Below, in pieces: positions 1 through 6,659 of a stretch of DNA of 7,852 bases (position 1 is its first letter; each line of letters begins with the position of its first letter). The translations under genes and the position numbers were made by a program. Source of the stretch: Lachnospiraceae bacterium (GTDB lineage Bacteria > Bacillota > Clostridia > Lachnospirales > Lachnospiraceae). A model generated the notes under the pieces. It was given only the letters and a program-made list of their open reading frames with translations, had not been told where the DNA came from and searched no databases. The DNA lies in assembly GCA_009787745.1 (NCBI GenBank), contig WQST01000114.1:1-7852 (forward strand), given 5' to 3'.

Positions 1-1222
1 CGAAACTGCCCCAATAGACACGCTCCCTTTCAATATGAACACCATACATACGCGCGGCATACTCAAGCACCGCCAACATCGCCGGCCCATAGGCATCACG
101 CCCCCCTTCGCCATGGTTAACGGACGGCTTCATCGTGAATGGGTCATATTGCTGGACGAAGACTAAATCATCGCCGATTGCTTCGAATAGTTTTTGGCCA
201 AGTAAAGGAACTATCCAATCATAGCCGTAATTTTCAAGCGCCCTAATCGCTCTTTGATATGTAAGGGCTTCCGCTTGTCCGCTCCAGTTATTGGTCGCTA
301 CATTTCTGAACAGCGTGTCATTGACCGCTACTGACGGAAGGGGCATCTTCGTCCAGAACTCAGCGGGATTCAAAAGATGTTCTTTGACAAAACGTTCCGC
401 CATGTCGGGCATTAAGCTGTTCCAATACATCGCGCGGAGACTATTATGCATCATGACCGGCATTACCCTATGATTTTTATCCCGGTCAAGACATGCGCCC
501 CTCTCCTCGCTCCATAAATATTCTCTTATTTTCCGGCGAACCTTATTTGCTTCATTAAACCAATAATCATACTTCGTATCATCCTTACGAATCCTGCTGA
601 TTAAAGCCAAAGTCTCCCGCGCTGAAAACGAAAAACTCATTATATCAACGGAAGCAATCGGAACATACTGATAACCCTTCGGGGGAACCTCTTCTTCCCA
701 CGCGTCGGGTGCATCGCCGTAGCGTATGGCATGATCCTCGCCTGTATCATATTTACACCATGTTTCGAGACAGCCGTCGCCGTCGGAATCACGGACATTC
801 CACAAATACATATCAAAACGTTCGAGCGTTTGATATAAAAATTCCAAATAATATGTGTCCCTGCCATTAAGATAGTACATATTAAGAGCAGGGGCAGGAA
901 AACAAAAACCTTGGAACTTATTGAACTGTGGGGTCAAAACACCGTCAATCATCGCGATACTGCCCGGGATTCGGCCGTCTTTTCGCTGACATTCCATGAA
1001 AAGCAGATTATTATTAAGCCCCGCTTCCAAATCCCTTTTGGCGTACATTTCTCCGCCCATCGGCTGTGTTTCTAACCATATTTTCTCATATCCCGCACCC
1101 TCAATCAAAACGCGCCGTCCGGCGAAATCTTTCAGATTTTCTTTTAATTTTTCTTCGGCGGATTTAACTAATTTCCCCAATAGAATATCAGATGTTTCGA
1201 ATTTTACTTCTGTATGTATCAT
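1..1222 (-). CDS. MGH1/GH63-like (alpha/alpha)6-barrel glycoside hydrolase, 3' end outside window
   Basis: Reverse translation from the ATG at 1222 gives about 407 uninterrupted residues that run off the left edge, so the C-terminus is missing. No signal peptide or membrane segment is visible, so it should act in the cytoplasm. The sequence resembles the MGH1-like/GH63/GH37 group of (alpha/alpha)6 glycosidases. Recognisable stretches are PMGGEMYAKRDLE (~54-66), WNVRDSDGDGCLETW (~141-155, with a DSDGDG calcium-loop-like motif), YDTGED (~158-163, aligning by eye with the SGxDN general-acid region of GH63) and NNWSGQAEALTYQRAIRALE (~311-330), a typical late-barrel segment. The catalytic assignment is inference. 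Start: this ATG is the first start codon in frame; open sense codons continue upstream to a stop near 1316 but contain no ATG, GTG or TTG. A modest GGGAAG lies 6 nt upstream. It is the last visible gene of the transporter cluster, 103 bp after the binding protein, and probably hydrolyses the imported oligosaccharide. The family is fairly sure; the substrate is unknown. Confidence 0.85.
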   Translation of the reverse strand, partial: MIHTEVKFETSDILLGKLVKSAEEKLKENLKDFAGRRVLIEGAGYEKIWLETQPMGGEMYAKRDLEAGLNNNLLFMECQRKDGRIPGSIAMIDGVLTPQFNKFQGFCFPAPALNMYYLNGRDTYYLEFLYQTLERFDMYLWNVRDSDGDGCLETWCKYDTGEDHAIRYGDAPDAWEEEVPPKGYQYVPIASVDIMSFSFSARETLALISRIRKDDTKYDYWFNEANKVRRKIREYLWSEERGACLDRDKNHRVMPVMMHNSLRAMYWNSLMPDMAERFVKEHLLNPAEFWTKMPLPSVAVNDTLFRNVATNNWSGQAEALTYQRAIRALENYGYDWIVPLLGQKLFEAIGDDLVFVQQYDPFTMKPSVNHGEGGRDAYGPAMLAVLEYAARMYGVHIERERVYWGSF

Positions 1223-1264
1223 TTTAATCTTCCCGACAAAGGTATGCCATGAACCGTAACCGTA

Positions 1265-1298
1265 ATATAATGCCCCCCTCGCGAGGGGGGCATTATAT
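1265..1298. terminator. 34-bp perfect palindrome (GC-core stem-loop) between binding protein and hydrolase
   Basis: A perfect inverted repeat is centred between 1281 and 1282: an 11-bp GC-rich half-arm (tgcccccctcg and its complement) flanked by six further A/T pairs on each side. Transcribed from the minus strand, it lies 27 nt after the binding-protein stop codon and 42 nt before the hydrolase start. No run of U follows the stem, only the mixed ATTATAT of the arm itself. It may therefore be a leaky terminator or a 3' stabiliser that keeps binding-protein mRNA above hydrolase mRNA, rather than a full stop. The symmetry is seen directly; the role is inferred. Confidence 0.65.
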
Positions 1299-1325
1299 GC
1301 ACTAAGCCGCGCCTTTCAACTAATA

Positions 1326-3017
1326 TTAACGAACTGCTTGAATATATGCGTCATAGTAACCCTGATAAATTTCGGTATACTTATTAACACCAATATTTTC
1401 GGCGTCAGCTAAGAACTTATTCCATGTATCATCAGTCACACCGCTAATAATGAAATTAGCAATATTTTCTCTCATTAAAGTTTCAAGGTCAGCATGCAGA
1501 CGTTGAAGATCGGTCGCATCATCAGGAGTCGGTTTTAATAAACGTGACAGAATCATATATGAATTTTTTTCAACAACACCCGCTGTTTGATATTTAATCG
1601 CGTAAGACATTCTTTCAATACGGTGCGGCGGTAACTCAAAGATATCAAAGTAGTAATCACCGGGGGCGAAGAACTGGCCCTGTGCTACAGGAACGATTTT
1701 GTAGAGAGCATCGTTAGCGGGAGTATAAGTGACTTTCCAGACACCGTTTTCTAATTTAAGAGGAGCATCAAGCGTTCCGTCTTCGTCGATATCCTGAGCA
1801 TCTTCCCCTAAGAGATGAATATCGTCAGCATTTGTCGGGCCGTTAAATGCCGTTAACATCCGCTCGGTTTCAAACTGAGCATCAAGCCAGCGAAGGGTTT
1901 CGGGAATATGCTTATTGGCGACGGTCAGAACAGCGCCGAACTCAGGGATTTCCAGCAATCGGGGCACTGTCGCACCTTGACTGCCCGCAGGGGGAAGAAT
2001 GGAAATCCAATTCTCGATTGTATCAGGATTCGCCCATGCACTGTTGATTAAGCGGAGGTAAGTCTGGAAACCGACTTGGTCGCCGTTTACTTTTGCGTTC
2101 CATGAGTTTTCGTCCTGAGTTATTGCATCGGGATCAAGTAAACCTTCGGCATAACACATTGCAAGCCATTCGCAAGCTTCGCGGAAACCGGGTAAATGTC
2201 CCGGGAAAACGATTTTGTCATTGTCCTGAATAACGGCATAAGTCCAACGTTGTAACGGAACACCGAACATACCAAAGTAAGTATAGATACCTTCGATATG
2301 ATGATTGATTCCGCCGCCGGCGCTCATCGGATACATACCGCTTGCCCCGGGTTGTTGGTCACGGAAAGCCCTGAGAACATCGGTTAACTCATCAACAGTC
2401 GCGGGAACTTCTTTTCCAACCATCTCAAGCCAAGTATTATTCATAAAGAAATGTGCTTCATGATTGATGTTTTGCGCGATCAAATAACCGAGATAATACA
2501 TTTTTCCGTCACTGGAGCGCATGATTTCTTCAAGATTGTTAAGCCCGACGCGAGAGTAATAATTCGGCATATGCTCTTCAAGATAATCGTCAAGCGGAAT
2601 TAATAATCCCTGGTCAACACCCCAATCTTCGATATTGAGATTCTGGTTGGGTCTGATAATTACATCGGGTAAATCAGCGGAAGCAAATGTTAAGTTAAGC
2701 GTTTGGTTCCATTCGCTTTCTTTGACGACTGTCCAATTGACATTTACATTAGTATCTGCTTCAAGCTGTTGATAAAACCAAAGATTTTCGAAATCTGTTG
2801 TTTGATTATCAAGAGCCCATTGCATTACATTGATTGTAATCGGTTCATCGGAAACAGGTGTCGTTGTTTGAGTCTGTGAATCATTACCTGCAGGTGTCGT
2901 CGTTGTCTGCTCACCTTGCCCGGAAGAATTACCGGTGGTGTTGGTGTTGTTACCGCAAGCCGCTAAGGAAAATACCATAACGCATGTCAGTAAGATCGAT
3001 AATACTTTCTTTTTCAT
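1326..3017 (-). CDS. Carbohydrate ABC transporter solute-binding lipoprotein (LplA/YtcQ-like)
   Basis: This 563-residue extracellular lipoprotein is the substrate-capturing subunit of the ABC importer encoded just upstream. It starts with a lysine-rich n-region (MKKK), a hydrophobic core and the lipobox SLAAC, with Cys21 as the lipidated residue. A flexible Asn/Thr/Gln/Ser linker spans about 22-57, and the binding fold begins near 60 (ITINVMQWALD). Length and architecture match the large extracellular solute-binding family 1 proteins paired with LplB/YtcP permeases; the C-terminal region (WNKFLADAENIGVNKYTEIY, 532-551) is typical. An acidic DIDEDGTLD loop at 409-417 resembles an EF-hand/dockerin calcium loop. 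The ATG is preceded by a strong AGGAGG about 6 nt away. The gene follows the YtcP-like permease by 75 bp and so is third in the cluster, whereas this subunit is often encoded first. The ligand is not identifiable from sequence. Confidence 0.93.
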   Translation of the reverse strand: MKKKVLSILLTCVMVFSLAACGNNTNTTGNSSGQGEQTTTTPAGNDSQTQTTTPVSDEPITINVMQWALDNQTTDFENLWFYQQLEADTNVNVNWTVVKESEWNQTLNLTFASADLPDVIIRPNQNLNIEDWGVDQGLLIPLDDYLEEHMPNYYSRVGLNNLEEIMRSSDGKMYYLGYLIAQNINHEAHFFMNNTWLEMVGKEVPATVDELTDVLRAFRDQQPGASGMYPMSAGGGINHHIEGIYTYFGMFGVPLQRWTYAVIQDNDKIVFPGHLPGFREACEWLAMCYAEGLLDPDAITQDENSWNAKVNGDQVGFQTYLRLINSAWANPDTIENWISILPPAGSQGATVPRLLEIPEFGAVLTVANKHIPETLRWLDAQFETERMLTAFNGPTNADDIHLLGEDAQDIDEDGTLDAPLKLENGVWKVTYTPANDALYKIVPVAQGQFFAPGDYYFDIFELPPHRIERMSYAIKYQTAGVVEKNSYMILSRLLKPTPDDATDLQRLHADLETLMRENIANFIISGVTDDTWNKFLADAENIGVNKYTEIYQGYYDAYIQAVR

Positions 3018-3030
3018 TTTTTCCTCCTAA

Positions 3031-3053
3031 ATTATTATATTATTATATTATTA
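3031..3053. repeat. Short tandem repeat of attattat just upstream of the binding-protein RBS
   Basis: Almost three perfect copies of the 8-mer attattat (3031-3038, 3039-3046, 3047-3053 partial) sit directly upstream of the AGGAGG of the binding-protein gene. In the mRNA this forms an unstructured A/U tract, which could aid ribosome loading on the most highly needed subunit. That role is inferred, and simple AT-rich drift is an alternative. Confidence 0.6.
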
Positions 3054-3092
3054 ACGCTTCATTAGCGAAATAAACAATACTGCTTCTTCACG

Positions 3093-4025
3093 CTAACCCT
3101 TTAAAGATCCCATCGTTACGCCTTCAACGAAGAACTTCTGCATATATATAAATACGAAGATAACGGGAGCTGTCGCCACAACGATACAACAATATTTAAC
3201 GACCTCGGCTCTTCTGATAGCTTCCGAAATTACCCTGCCATCCCCGAAAAAGCCCATGAATGAATCAAGTGAAGAACCTGCCTGCGCTGTCGCGATAATG
3301 CGCATGAGTACCGTTTGTAACGGCAATTTCACATCATCCCGAATATATACAAGGGCTGTAAAGAAGTCATTCCAACGCGCCACCCCATAATAAACGCATA
3401 ATACGGCAATAATTGTTTTGGAAAGCGGTATAACTACCTTGAAAAAATAAGTAAAGTGTCCCGCACCGTCCAAAACTGCGGCTTCATAAAGCTCCCCGGG
3501 AATCGAGTTCGAAATATAGGTTCTGGCAATCATCAGATTCCAGACCGAAACACAGTTGATTATTATCATAATCGTTACCGTATTATATAAACCGAGTTGC
3601 CTGTTCATCAAAAACTGGGGAATCAGGCCGCCTGTAAAGAACATCGTAAAGATAAAGTAAAGATTGACGAATTTTTTGCCGTAAAAAGATCTTGATAAGG
3701 CATACGCCGCCATCATCGTAACCATAAAGCTGACAAGGGTTCCCAAAAACGTATATATAATCGAATTAAGATATGACCGCATCAATAGCGGGTGCTGGAA
3801 AACCGCTTCATATCCGATTAGTGAAAAATCAATCGGTACAATCAGAACCTTCCCTGCATAAATTGCGTCGGCACTCGATACGGATGCAATAAAGATAAGC
3901 CACAACGGATACAGCACGACCAACACGATAATAACCCAAATCACATTATTAACGAAGTCAAATAACTTCTCTTTAGATGTACGTTTTGAAAGCCTATCTT
4001 CTCTTTTCGCCAAAGAATCAGACAT
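3093..4025 (-). CDS. Carbohydrate ABC transporter permease, YtcP/LplC-like
   Basis: This 310-residue inner-membrane permease is one of two transmembrane subunits of a CUT1-type sugar importer. A charged cytoplasmic N-terminus (1-24) is followed by a first membrane helix at about 26-48 and further helices at about 86-108, 119-139, 149-167, 203-216 and 274-296. The cytoplasmic EAA loop that docks on the ATPase is at 181-200 (EAAVLDGAGHF... ending VVIP). Other family hallmarks are TGGLIPQFLMNRQLGLYNT (131-149), RWNDFF (217-222) and the C-terminal GVTMGSLKG. Length is normal for YtcP/LplC proteins. The ATG has an excellent AGGAGGGG 4 nt upstream and lies 25 bp after the LplB-like gene, so the two are surely co-transcribed. 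No ATPase gene is in the window; such transporters commonly borrow an MsmX/MsmK-type ATPase. Confidence 0.95.
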   Translation of the reverse strand: MSDSLAKREDRLSKRTSKEKLFDFVNNVIWVIIVLVVLYPLWLIFIASVSSADAIYAGKVLIVPIDFSLIGYEAVFQHPLLMRSYLNSIIYTFLGTLVSFMVTMMAAYALSRSFYGKKFVNLYFIFTMFFTGGLIPQFLMNRQLGLYNTVTIMIIINCVSVWNLMIARTYISNSIPGELYEAAVLDGAGHFTYFFKVVIPLSKTIIAVLCVYYGVARWNDFFTALVYIRDDVKLPLQTVLMRIIATAQAGSSLDSFMGFFGDGRVISEAIRRAEVVKYCCIVVATAPVIFVFIYMQKFFVEGVTMGSLKG

Positions 4026-4050
4026 GAAGCCCCCTCCTTAATATTAATAT

Positions 4051-5406
4051 TTAGAATAAACTTGATTGGTTCAAGCGTTTGGATATCGTATTTACGGTGA
4101 TAATCATGACAAAGTTTATGACATTGACTAGCAGGTTAATCGCGGCCGTAAACGAGAATTGCCCGTTCTGGATACCCATCCGATAAACATAAAGGCCGAT
4201 AATATCCGACGTCGGAATATTTGCATCCGTTTGCATCAGTAAGGCTTTATCTACATTGGAAGCAAGCAAGGTTCCGCAGTTCAGAATAAGCAGCATTACG
4301 ATAATCGGAAGCAGATGAGGAATATCGATATATTTGATTCTTTGCATTTTCGTCGCGCCGTCGATTTTTGCCGCTTCGTTAAGGGAAGGGTCAATCGCGG
4401 TCAGCGTCGCAATATAAAGAATCGTATTCCAACCTGCATGTTGCCAGACATCCGTTGCGATGAAAACCGTTCTGAACCATGCCGAATCAAGCATAAATGC
4501 AATCGGCGTCCCGCCCAGGACTTCGATTAATTTGTTGACAAGCCCTGTACTCGGAGAAAGGAACAGGAAAATCATTCCGACCATAACCACGGGCGAGATG
4601 AAATGCGGTGCATAGATAACGGTTTGGGTAAATCTTTTGTGCGTTTTAGAAGTAAGCTGGTGAAGGAAAATCGCCATAATAATCGGAATCGGAAAGCCCC
4701 ACAGCAGCCCATAGATATTGAGCAAAAAGGTATTGGTAATCAACCTGGTCGAATAATAAGTACCGAAGAAATCCGTAAAATTCTTAAGATCAATCCATTT
4801 ACTTCCTGCAATCCCGAAAGCAGGTTTTAAGTCACGAAAGGCAATCTGAATCCCGTACATCGGAAGATAAACGAAGATGAAAACGAGGATTATCGCGGGA
4901 ACCAAAAGCGCATATAACTGCCAATCCTTTTTAATCGCGTTTTTAAGCTTATCAATCCCCGCAAACAATGCGATAAGCGCAATCACCGCCTGAATAGCGG
5001 GAGCGGCAGTTACCTTCATAAGGGCGGGATCATTGATACTGGCGGCAAAAATAATAAATATCAGCGGAACCACAAAACACAGAATGAAACCCAAACTAGT
5101 AAATAAAACCTGAAATTTCCCCGCTTTGTAATTGTTTTTTATCAGTAAGACAATTGATGAAATCAATAAGACGACCGCCAAAACAAGGTGCAGAACCAAA
5201 ACTACTATGAATGTCTGAATGGAATTGCTTTCAGGCTGGCTAATCAAAGAAAATATATTGAACAGATTAACATAGTCGGGATCAATTTGAATCATCGTTT
5301 TGGAGTTCGTAACATTCACCCAACTTGACATGAGGCATATCAAAATACCTGCCAACCCGGCAACAGGCGCCCAAAATCTTAGCGGTATCCTCTTAAGTCC
5401 TTCCAT
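4051..5406 (-). CDS. Carbohydrate ABC transporter permease, LplB-like, with four-helix N-terminal extension
   Basis: This 451-residue membrane protein is the second transmembrane subunit of the importer. Residues from about 160 onward form a standard LplB permease: DWQLYALLVPA (161-171), YLPMYGIQIAFRDLKPAFGI (180-199), YAPHFISPVV (265-274), the ATPase-docking EAA loop at 344-363 (EAAKIDGATKM... YIDIP) and a C-terminus ending NQSSLF. LplB proteins are usually about 300 residues long. The first ~157 residues are extra and contain four predicted membrane helices, at about 11-29, 65-89, 98-121 and 134-151, with a polar external-type loop at 30-62. The long form is supported by AGGAGG 5-6 nt before the ATG at 5406 and the absence of a comparably strong internal start noticed near residue 155. 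It is the first gene of the cluster, directly behind the divergent promoter region. The permease assignment is secure; the role of the extension is unknown. Confidence 0.94.
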   Translation of the reverse strand: MEGLKRIPLRFWAPVAGLAGILICLMSSWVNVTNSKTMIQIDPDYVNLFNIFSLISQPESNSIQTFIVVLVLHLVLAVVLLISSIVLLIKNNYKAGKFQVLFTSLGFILCFVVPLIFIIFAASINDPALMKVTAAPAIQAVIALIALFAGIDKLKNAIKKDWQLYALLVPAIILVFIFVYLPMYGIQIAFRDLKPAFGIAGSKWIDLKNFTDFFGTYYSTRLITNTFLLNIYGLLWGFPIPIIMAIFLHQLTSKTHKRFTQTVIYAPHFISPVVMVGMIFLFLSPSTGLVNKLIEVLGGTPIAFMLDSAWFRTVFIATDVWQHAGWNTILYIATLTAIDPSLNEAAKIDGATKMQRIKYIDIPHLLPIIVMLLILNCGTLLASNVDKALLMQTDANIPTSDIIGLYVYRMGIQNGQFSFTAAINLLVNVINFVMIITVNTISKRLNQSSLF

Positions 5407-5480
5407 ACTAACCTCCTCGACAAAACTTTGATTAAGTATTTATAAATTAAATATAAAGGATTAATAAAGCCGAGAATACG

Positions 5481-5517
5481 AATAATATGCGTTATTTTTG
5501 AAATACTACATATTATT
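5481..5517. repeat. 9-bp inverted repeat in transporter 5' leader
   Basis: AATAATATG (5481-5489) and its exact complement CATATTATT (5509-5517) are separated by 19 bp. The pair lies just downstream of the predicted transporter start site near 5521, so it could be a repressor operator or a weak leader hairpin. The AT-rich content makes a chance origin possible. Confidence 0.4.
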
Positions 5518-5527
5518 TGCCTTGTTA

Positions 5528-5556
5528 ATTATATCTCATCAACAAATCGCTGAAAA
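5528..5556 (-). promoter_or_regulatory. Predicted sigma-A promoter of the transporter cluster
   Basis: Read on the minus strand, TTTTCA (5551-5556, 4 of 6 matches to TTGACA) is followed after 17 bp by a perfect TATAAT (5528-5533). Transcription would start near 5521, giving a leader of about 115 nt before the LplB-like ATG. The weak -35 box is what one expects of a promoter that needs an AraC-type activator. Confidence 0.6.
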
Positions 5557-5576
5557 TATTGATTGATACATAGATT

Positions 5577-5594
5577 TTATTGACATTATTGACT
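5577..5594. promoter_or_regulatory. Tandem 9-bp repeat, candidate AraC-family operator
   Basis: TTATTGACA at 5577-5585 is followed directly by TTATTGACT at 5586-5594, two half-sites with 8 identical bases at 9-bp spacing. The repeat lies 20 bp upstream of the transporter -35 box, about 56-73 bp before the predicted transporter start. It also overlaps the possible TTGACA -35 of the regulator. Binding by the adjacent regulator is inferred from position and repeat form. Confidence 0.45.
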
Positions 5595-5600
5595 GAATTA

Positions 5601-5629
5601 TTGTTATAGATAAGAAGTTATGGTACAAT
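5601..5629 (+). promoter_or_regulatory. Predicted promoter of the AraC-family regulator
   Basis: TTGTTA (5601-5606) is followed after 17 bp by TACAAT (5624-5629), which carries an extended -10 TGG at 5621-5623. Transcription would start near 5636, about 92 nt before the regulator ATG. A less convincing alternative is TTGACA (5580-5585) with GTTATA (5603-5608), also at 17-bp spacing, which would overlap the tandem repeat. Confidence 0.55.
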
Positions 5630-5727
5630 TCAATATAAGATATAGCAGAAAAGTGCCGGTCAAAAACGGAATATATAGTAAAAATTACATAAATCACAAC
5701 TGTTTTATTAATTAATACGAGGTATTT

Positions 5728-6585
5728 ATGAAATATTCAGAAGACAGTATCGAAGGTATATATGTTGAAAAGAAAGTTCGGATTCCCAGCTTTGCTATGA
5801 CTTATGACCATTCACATATTTATTGTGAGATATTTTACCTAAAATCGGGAAGCTGCCTTTATACTTTAAATGATACGACATATAATCTAACGGAAGGTGA
5901 TATTTTCATTGTCGCCCCGGGCGATTCACATAGCACCCGCTATGAAGGCATCGTCCCCTGTGAGCGGATAGTTGTTTATTGTGAAATAGAAGTGATTCCG
6001 CAGAAATTTTTTGATCAAAATCCTGATATTTTTGAAGCTGTTTACCGCTCGGGTAAGGTGATTTTACTAAACAGAGGGCGGTTGCAATTGGAAAGCATTT
6101 TTAACCGAATGATTGAAGAAAGTAATTTTCCCGATGAGTATTCACATCAGTTTCTTATTTTTCAGACTTTAGAATTATTACTGGGAATAAAACGAAGCGG
6201 TATTTTCGTTTATGAAAAGCCTGTGGTAACACACGGATTAAGCTCGGATATCGAAAATGCGTATCGGTACATTGCGATAAATTATGCCGTCCCTTTGACT
6301 CTGGAAGAAGTCGCGAAAAATATCAATTTAAGCCCGACTTACCTGTCCCGGAAATTCAAAAAAGTAGCCGGGATTACTTTTAAAGAATATATCACATACG
6401 TCCGCATTAAGCAAGCATGTCAGGCTCTGCTAACAACGGATGATTCTATTACCAAAATCGCTTTCGATTGCGGTTTTAACAGCAGTAATTATTTCAAGGA
6501 TGTTTTCCGCCGCATTAACGGGGTATCACCGCGAACTTTCCGCTCTAATTCCAAAGGGAATGAGCTTGGTAAAATAGCTTTGTAA
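5728..6585 (+). CDS. AraC-family transcriptional regulator with N-terminal cupin-like sensor domain
   Basis: This 285-residue cytoplasmic DNA-binding protein probably activates the divergent transporter cluster in response to a sugar. Residues ~10-90 form a cupin-like ligand-binding domain: H28/H30 followed by CEIFYLKSG (33-41), then LTEGDIFIVAPGDSH (54-68). Residues ~174-273 are a standard AraC/XylS DNA-binding domain. The first helix-turn-helix is at about 192-211 (LEEVAKNINLSPTYLSRKFK) and the second at about 240-261 (SITKIAFDCGF... SSNYFKDVF), closing with the family hallmark GVSPRTFR (265-272). Length is normal for this class. The ATG has GAGG 5 nt upstream. The gene points away from the transporter genes across a 321-bp region holding promoters for both directions, the usual layout for a local regulator. 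The inducer is not known; the family assignment is very sure. Confidence 0.96.
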   Translation: MKYSEDSIEGIYVEKKVRIPSFAMTYDHSHIYCEIFYLKSGSCLYTLNDTTYNLTEGDIFIVAPGDSHSTRYEGIVPCERIVVYCEIEVIPQKFFDQNPDIFEAVYRSGKVILLNRGRLQLESIFNRMIEESNFPDEYSHQFLIFQTLELLLGIKRSGIFVYEKPVVTHGLSSDIENAYRYIAINYAVPLTLEEVAKNINLSPTYLSRKFKKVAGITFKEYITYVRIKQACQALLTTDDSITKIAFDCGFNSSNYFKDVFRRINGVSPRTFRSNSKGNELGKIAL

Positions 6586-6619
6586 TGTAAATGGCGAACG
6601 TAACGGCAATTTCTCAATA

Positions 6620-6651
6620 AAAGCAAAAGCCCAAAAACGGGCTTTTGCTTT
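6620..6651. terminator. Bidirectional intrinsic terminator
   Basis: A 13-bp perfect stem (6620-6632 paired with 6639-6651) encloses a 6-nt loop and has a GGGC core. T-rich arm ends occur on both strands: GCTTTATT on the plus strand and GCTTTTATT on the minus strand. It lies between the convergent regulator stop (6585) and deacetylase stop (6660) and should terminate both transcripts. Confidence 0.9.
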
Positions 6652-6659
6652 ATTCATAA

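Larger units (their letters stand above)
5407..5727. other. Divergent intergenic control region (321 bp)
   Basis: This AT-rich region separates the minus-strand transporter cluster from the plus-strand AraC-type regulator. It holds a sigma-A-like promoter for each direction, a tandem 9-bp repeat between them and a 9-bp inverted repeat in the transporter leader. No open reading frame of interest, tRNA or recognisable riboswitch was seen. This arrangement is typical for an AraC regulator controlling a neighbouring sugar-uptake operon. Confidence 0.8.

Noticed and set aside
291..1259. Open frames at 291-473 and 996-1259 on the plus strand and 640-867 on the minus strand
   Set aside because: They overlap the long hydrolase frame on the minus strand, have compositionally odd translations without family features, and lack convincing ribosome binding sites.
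1223..1315. Sense codons continuing in frame upstream of the hydrolase ATG at 1222
   Set aside because: The frame is open to a stop near 1316 but has no ATG, GTG or TTG, and it crosses the palindrome, so it cannot be a longer N-terminus.
3054..3096. Short inverted repeats between the YtcP-like permease and the binding protein (TTAGCG 3062-3067 with CGCTAA 3091-3096; CGCT/AGCG nearby)
   Set aside because: Stems are only 4-6 bp, compete with each other and have no U-run. They are too weak to call a terminator or regulatory hairpin.
4315..4830. Plus-strand open frames at 4315-4530 and 4603-4830
   Set aside because: Both lie antisense inside the well-supported LplB-like permease gene and show no recognisable protein features.
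5407..5521. Riboswitch or T-box in the ~115-nt transporter leader
   Set aside because: Apart from one 9-bp inverted repeat, the leader is AT-rich without conserved-looking helices or a terminator stem.
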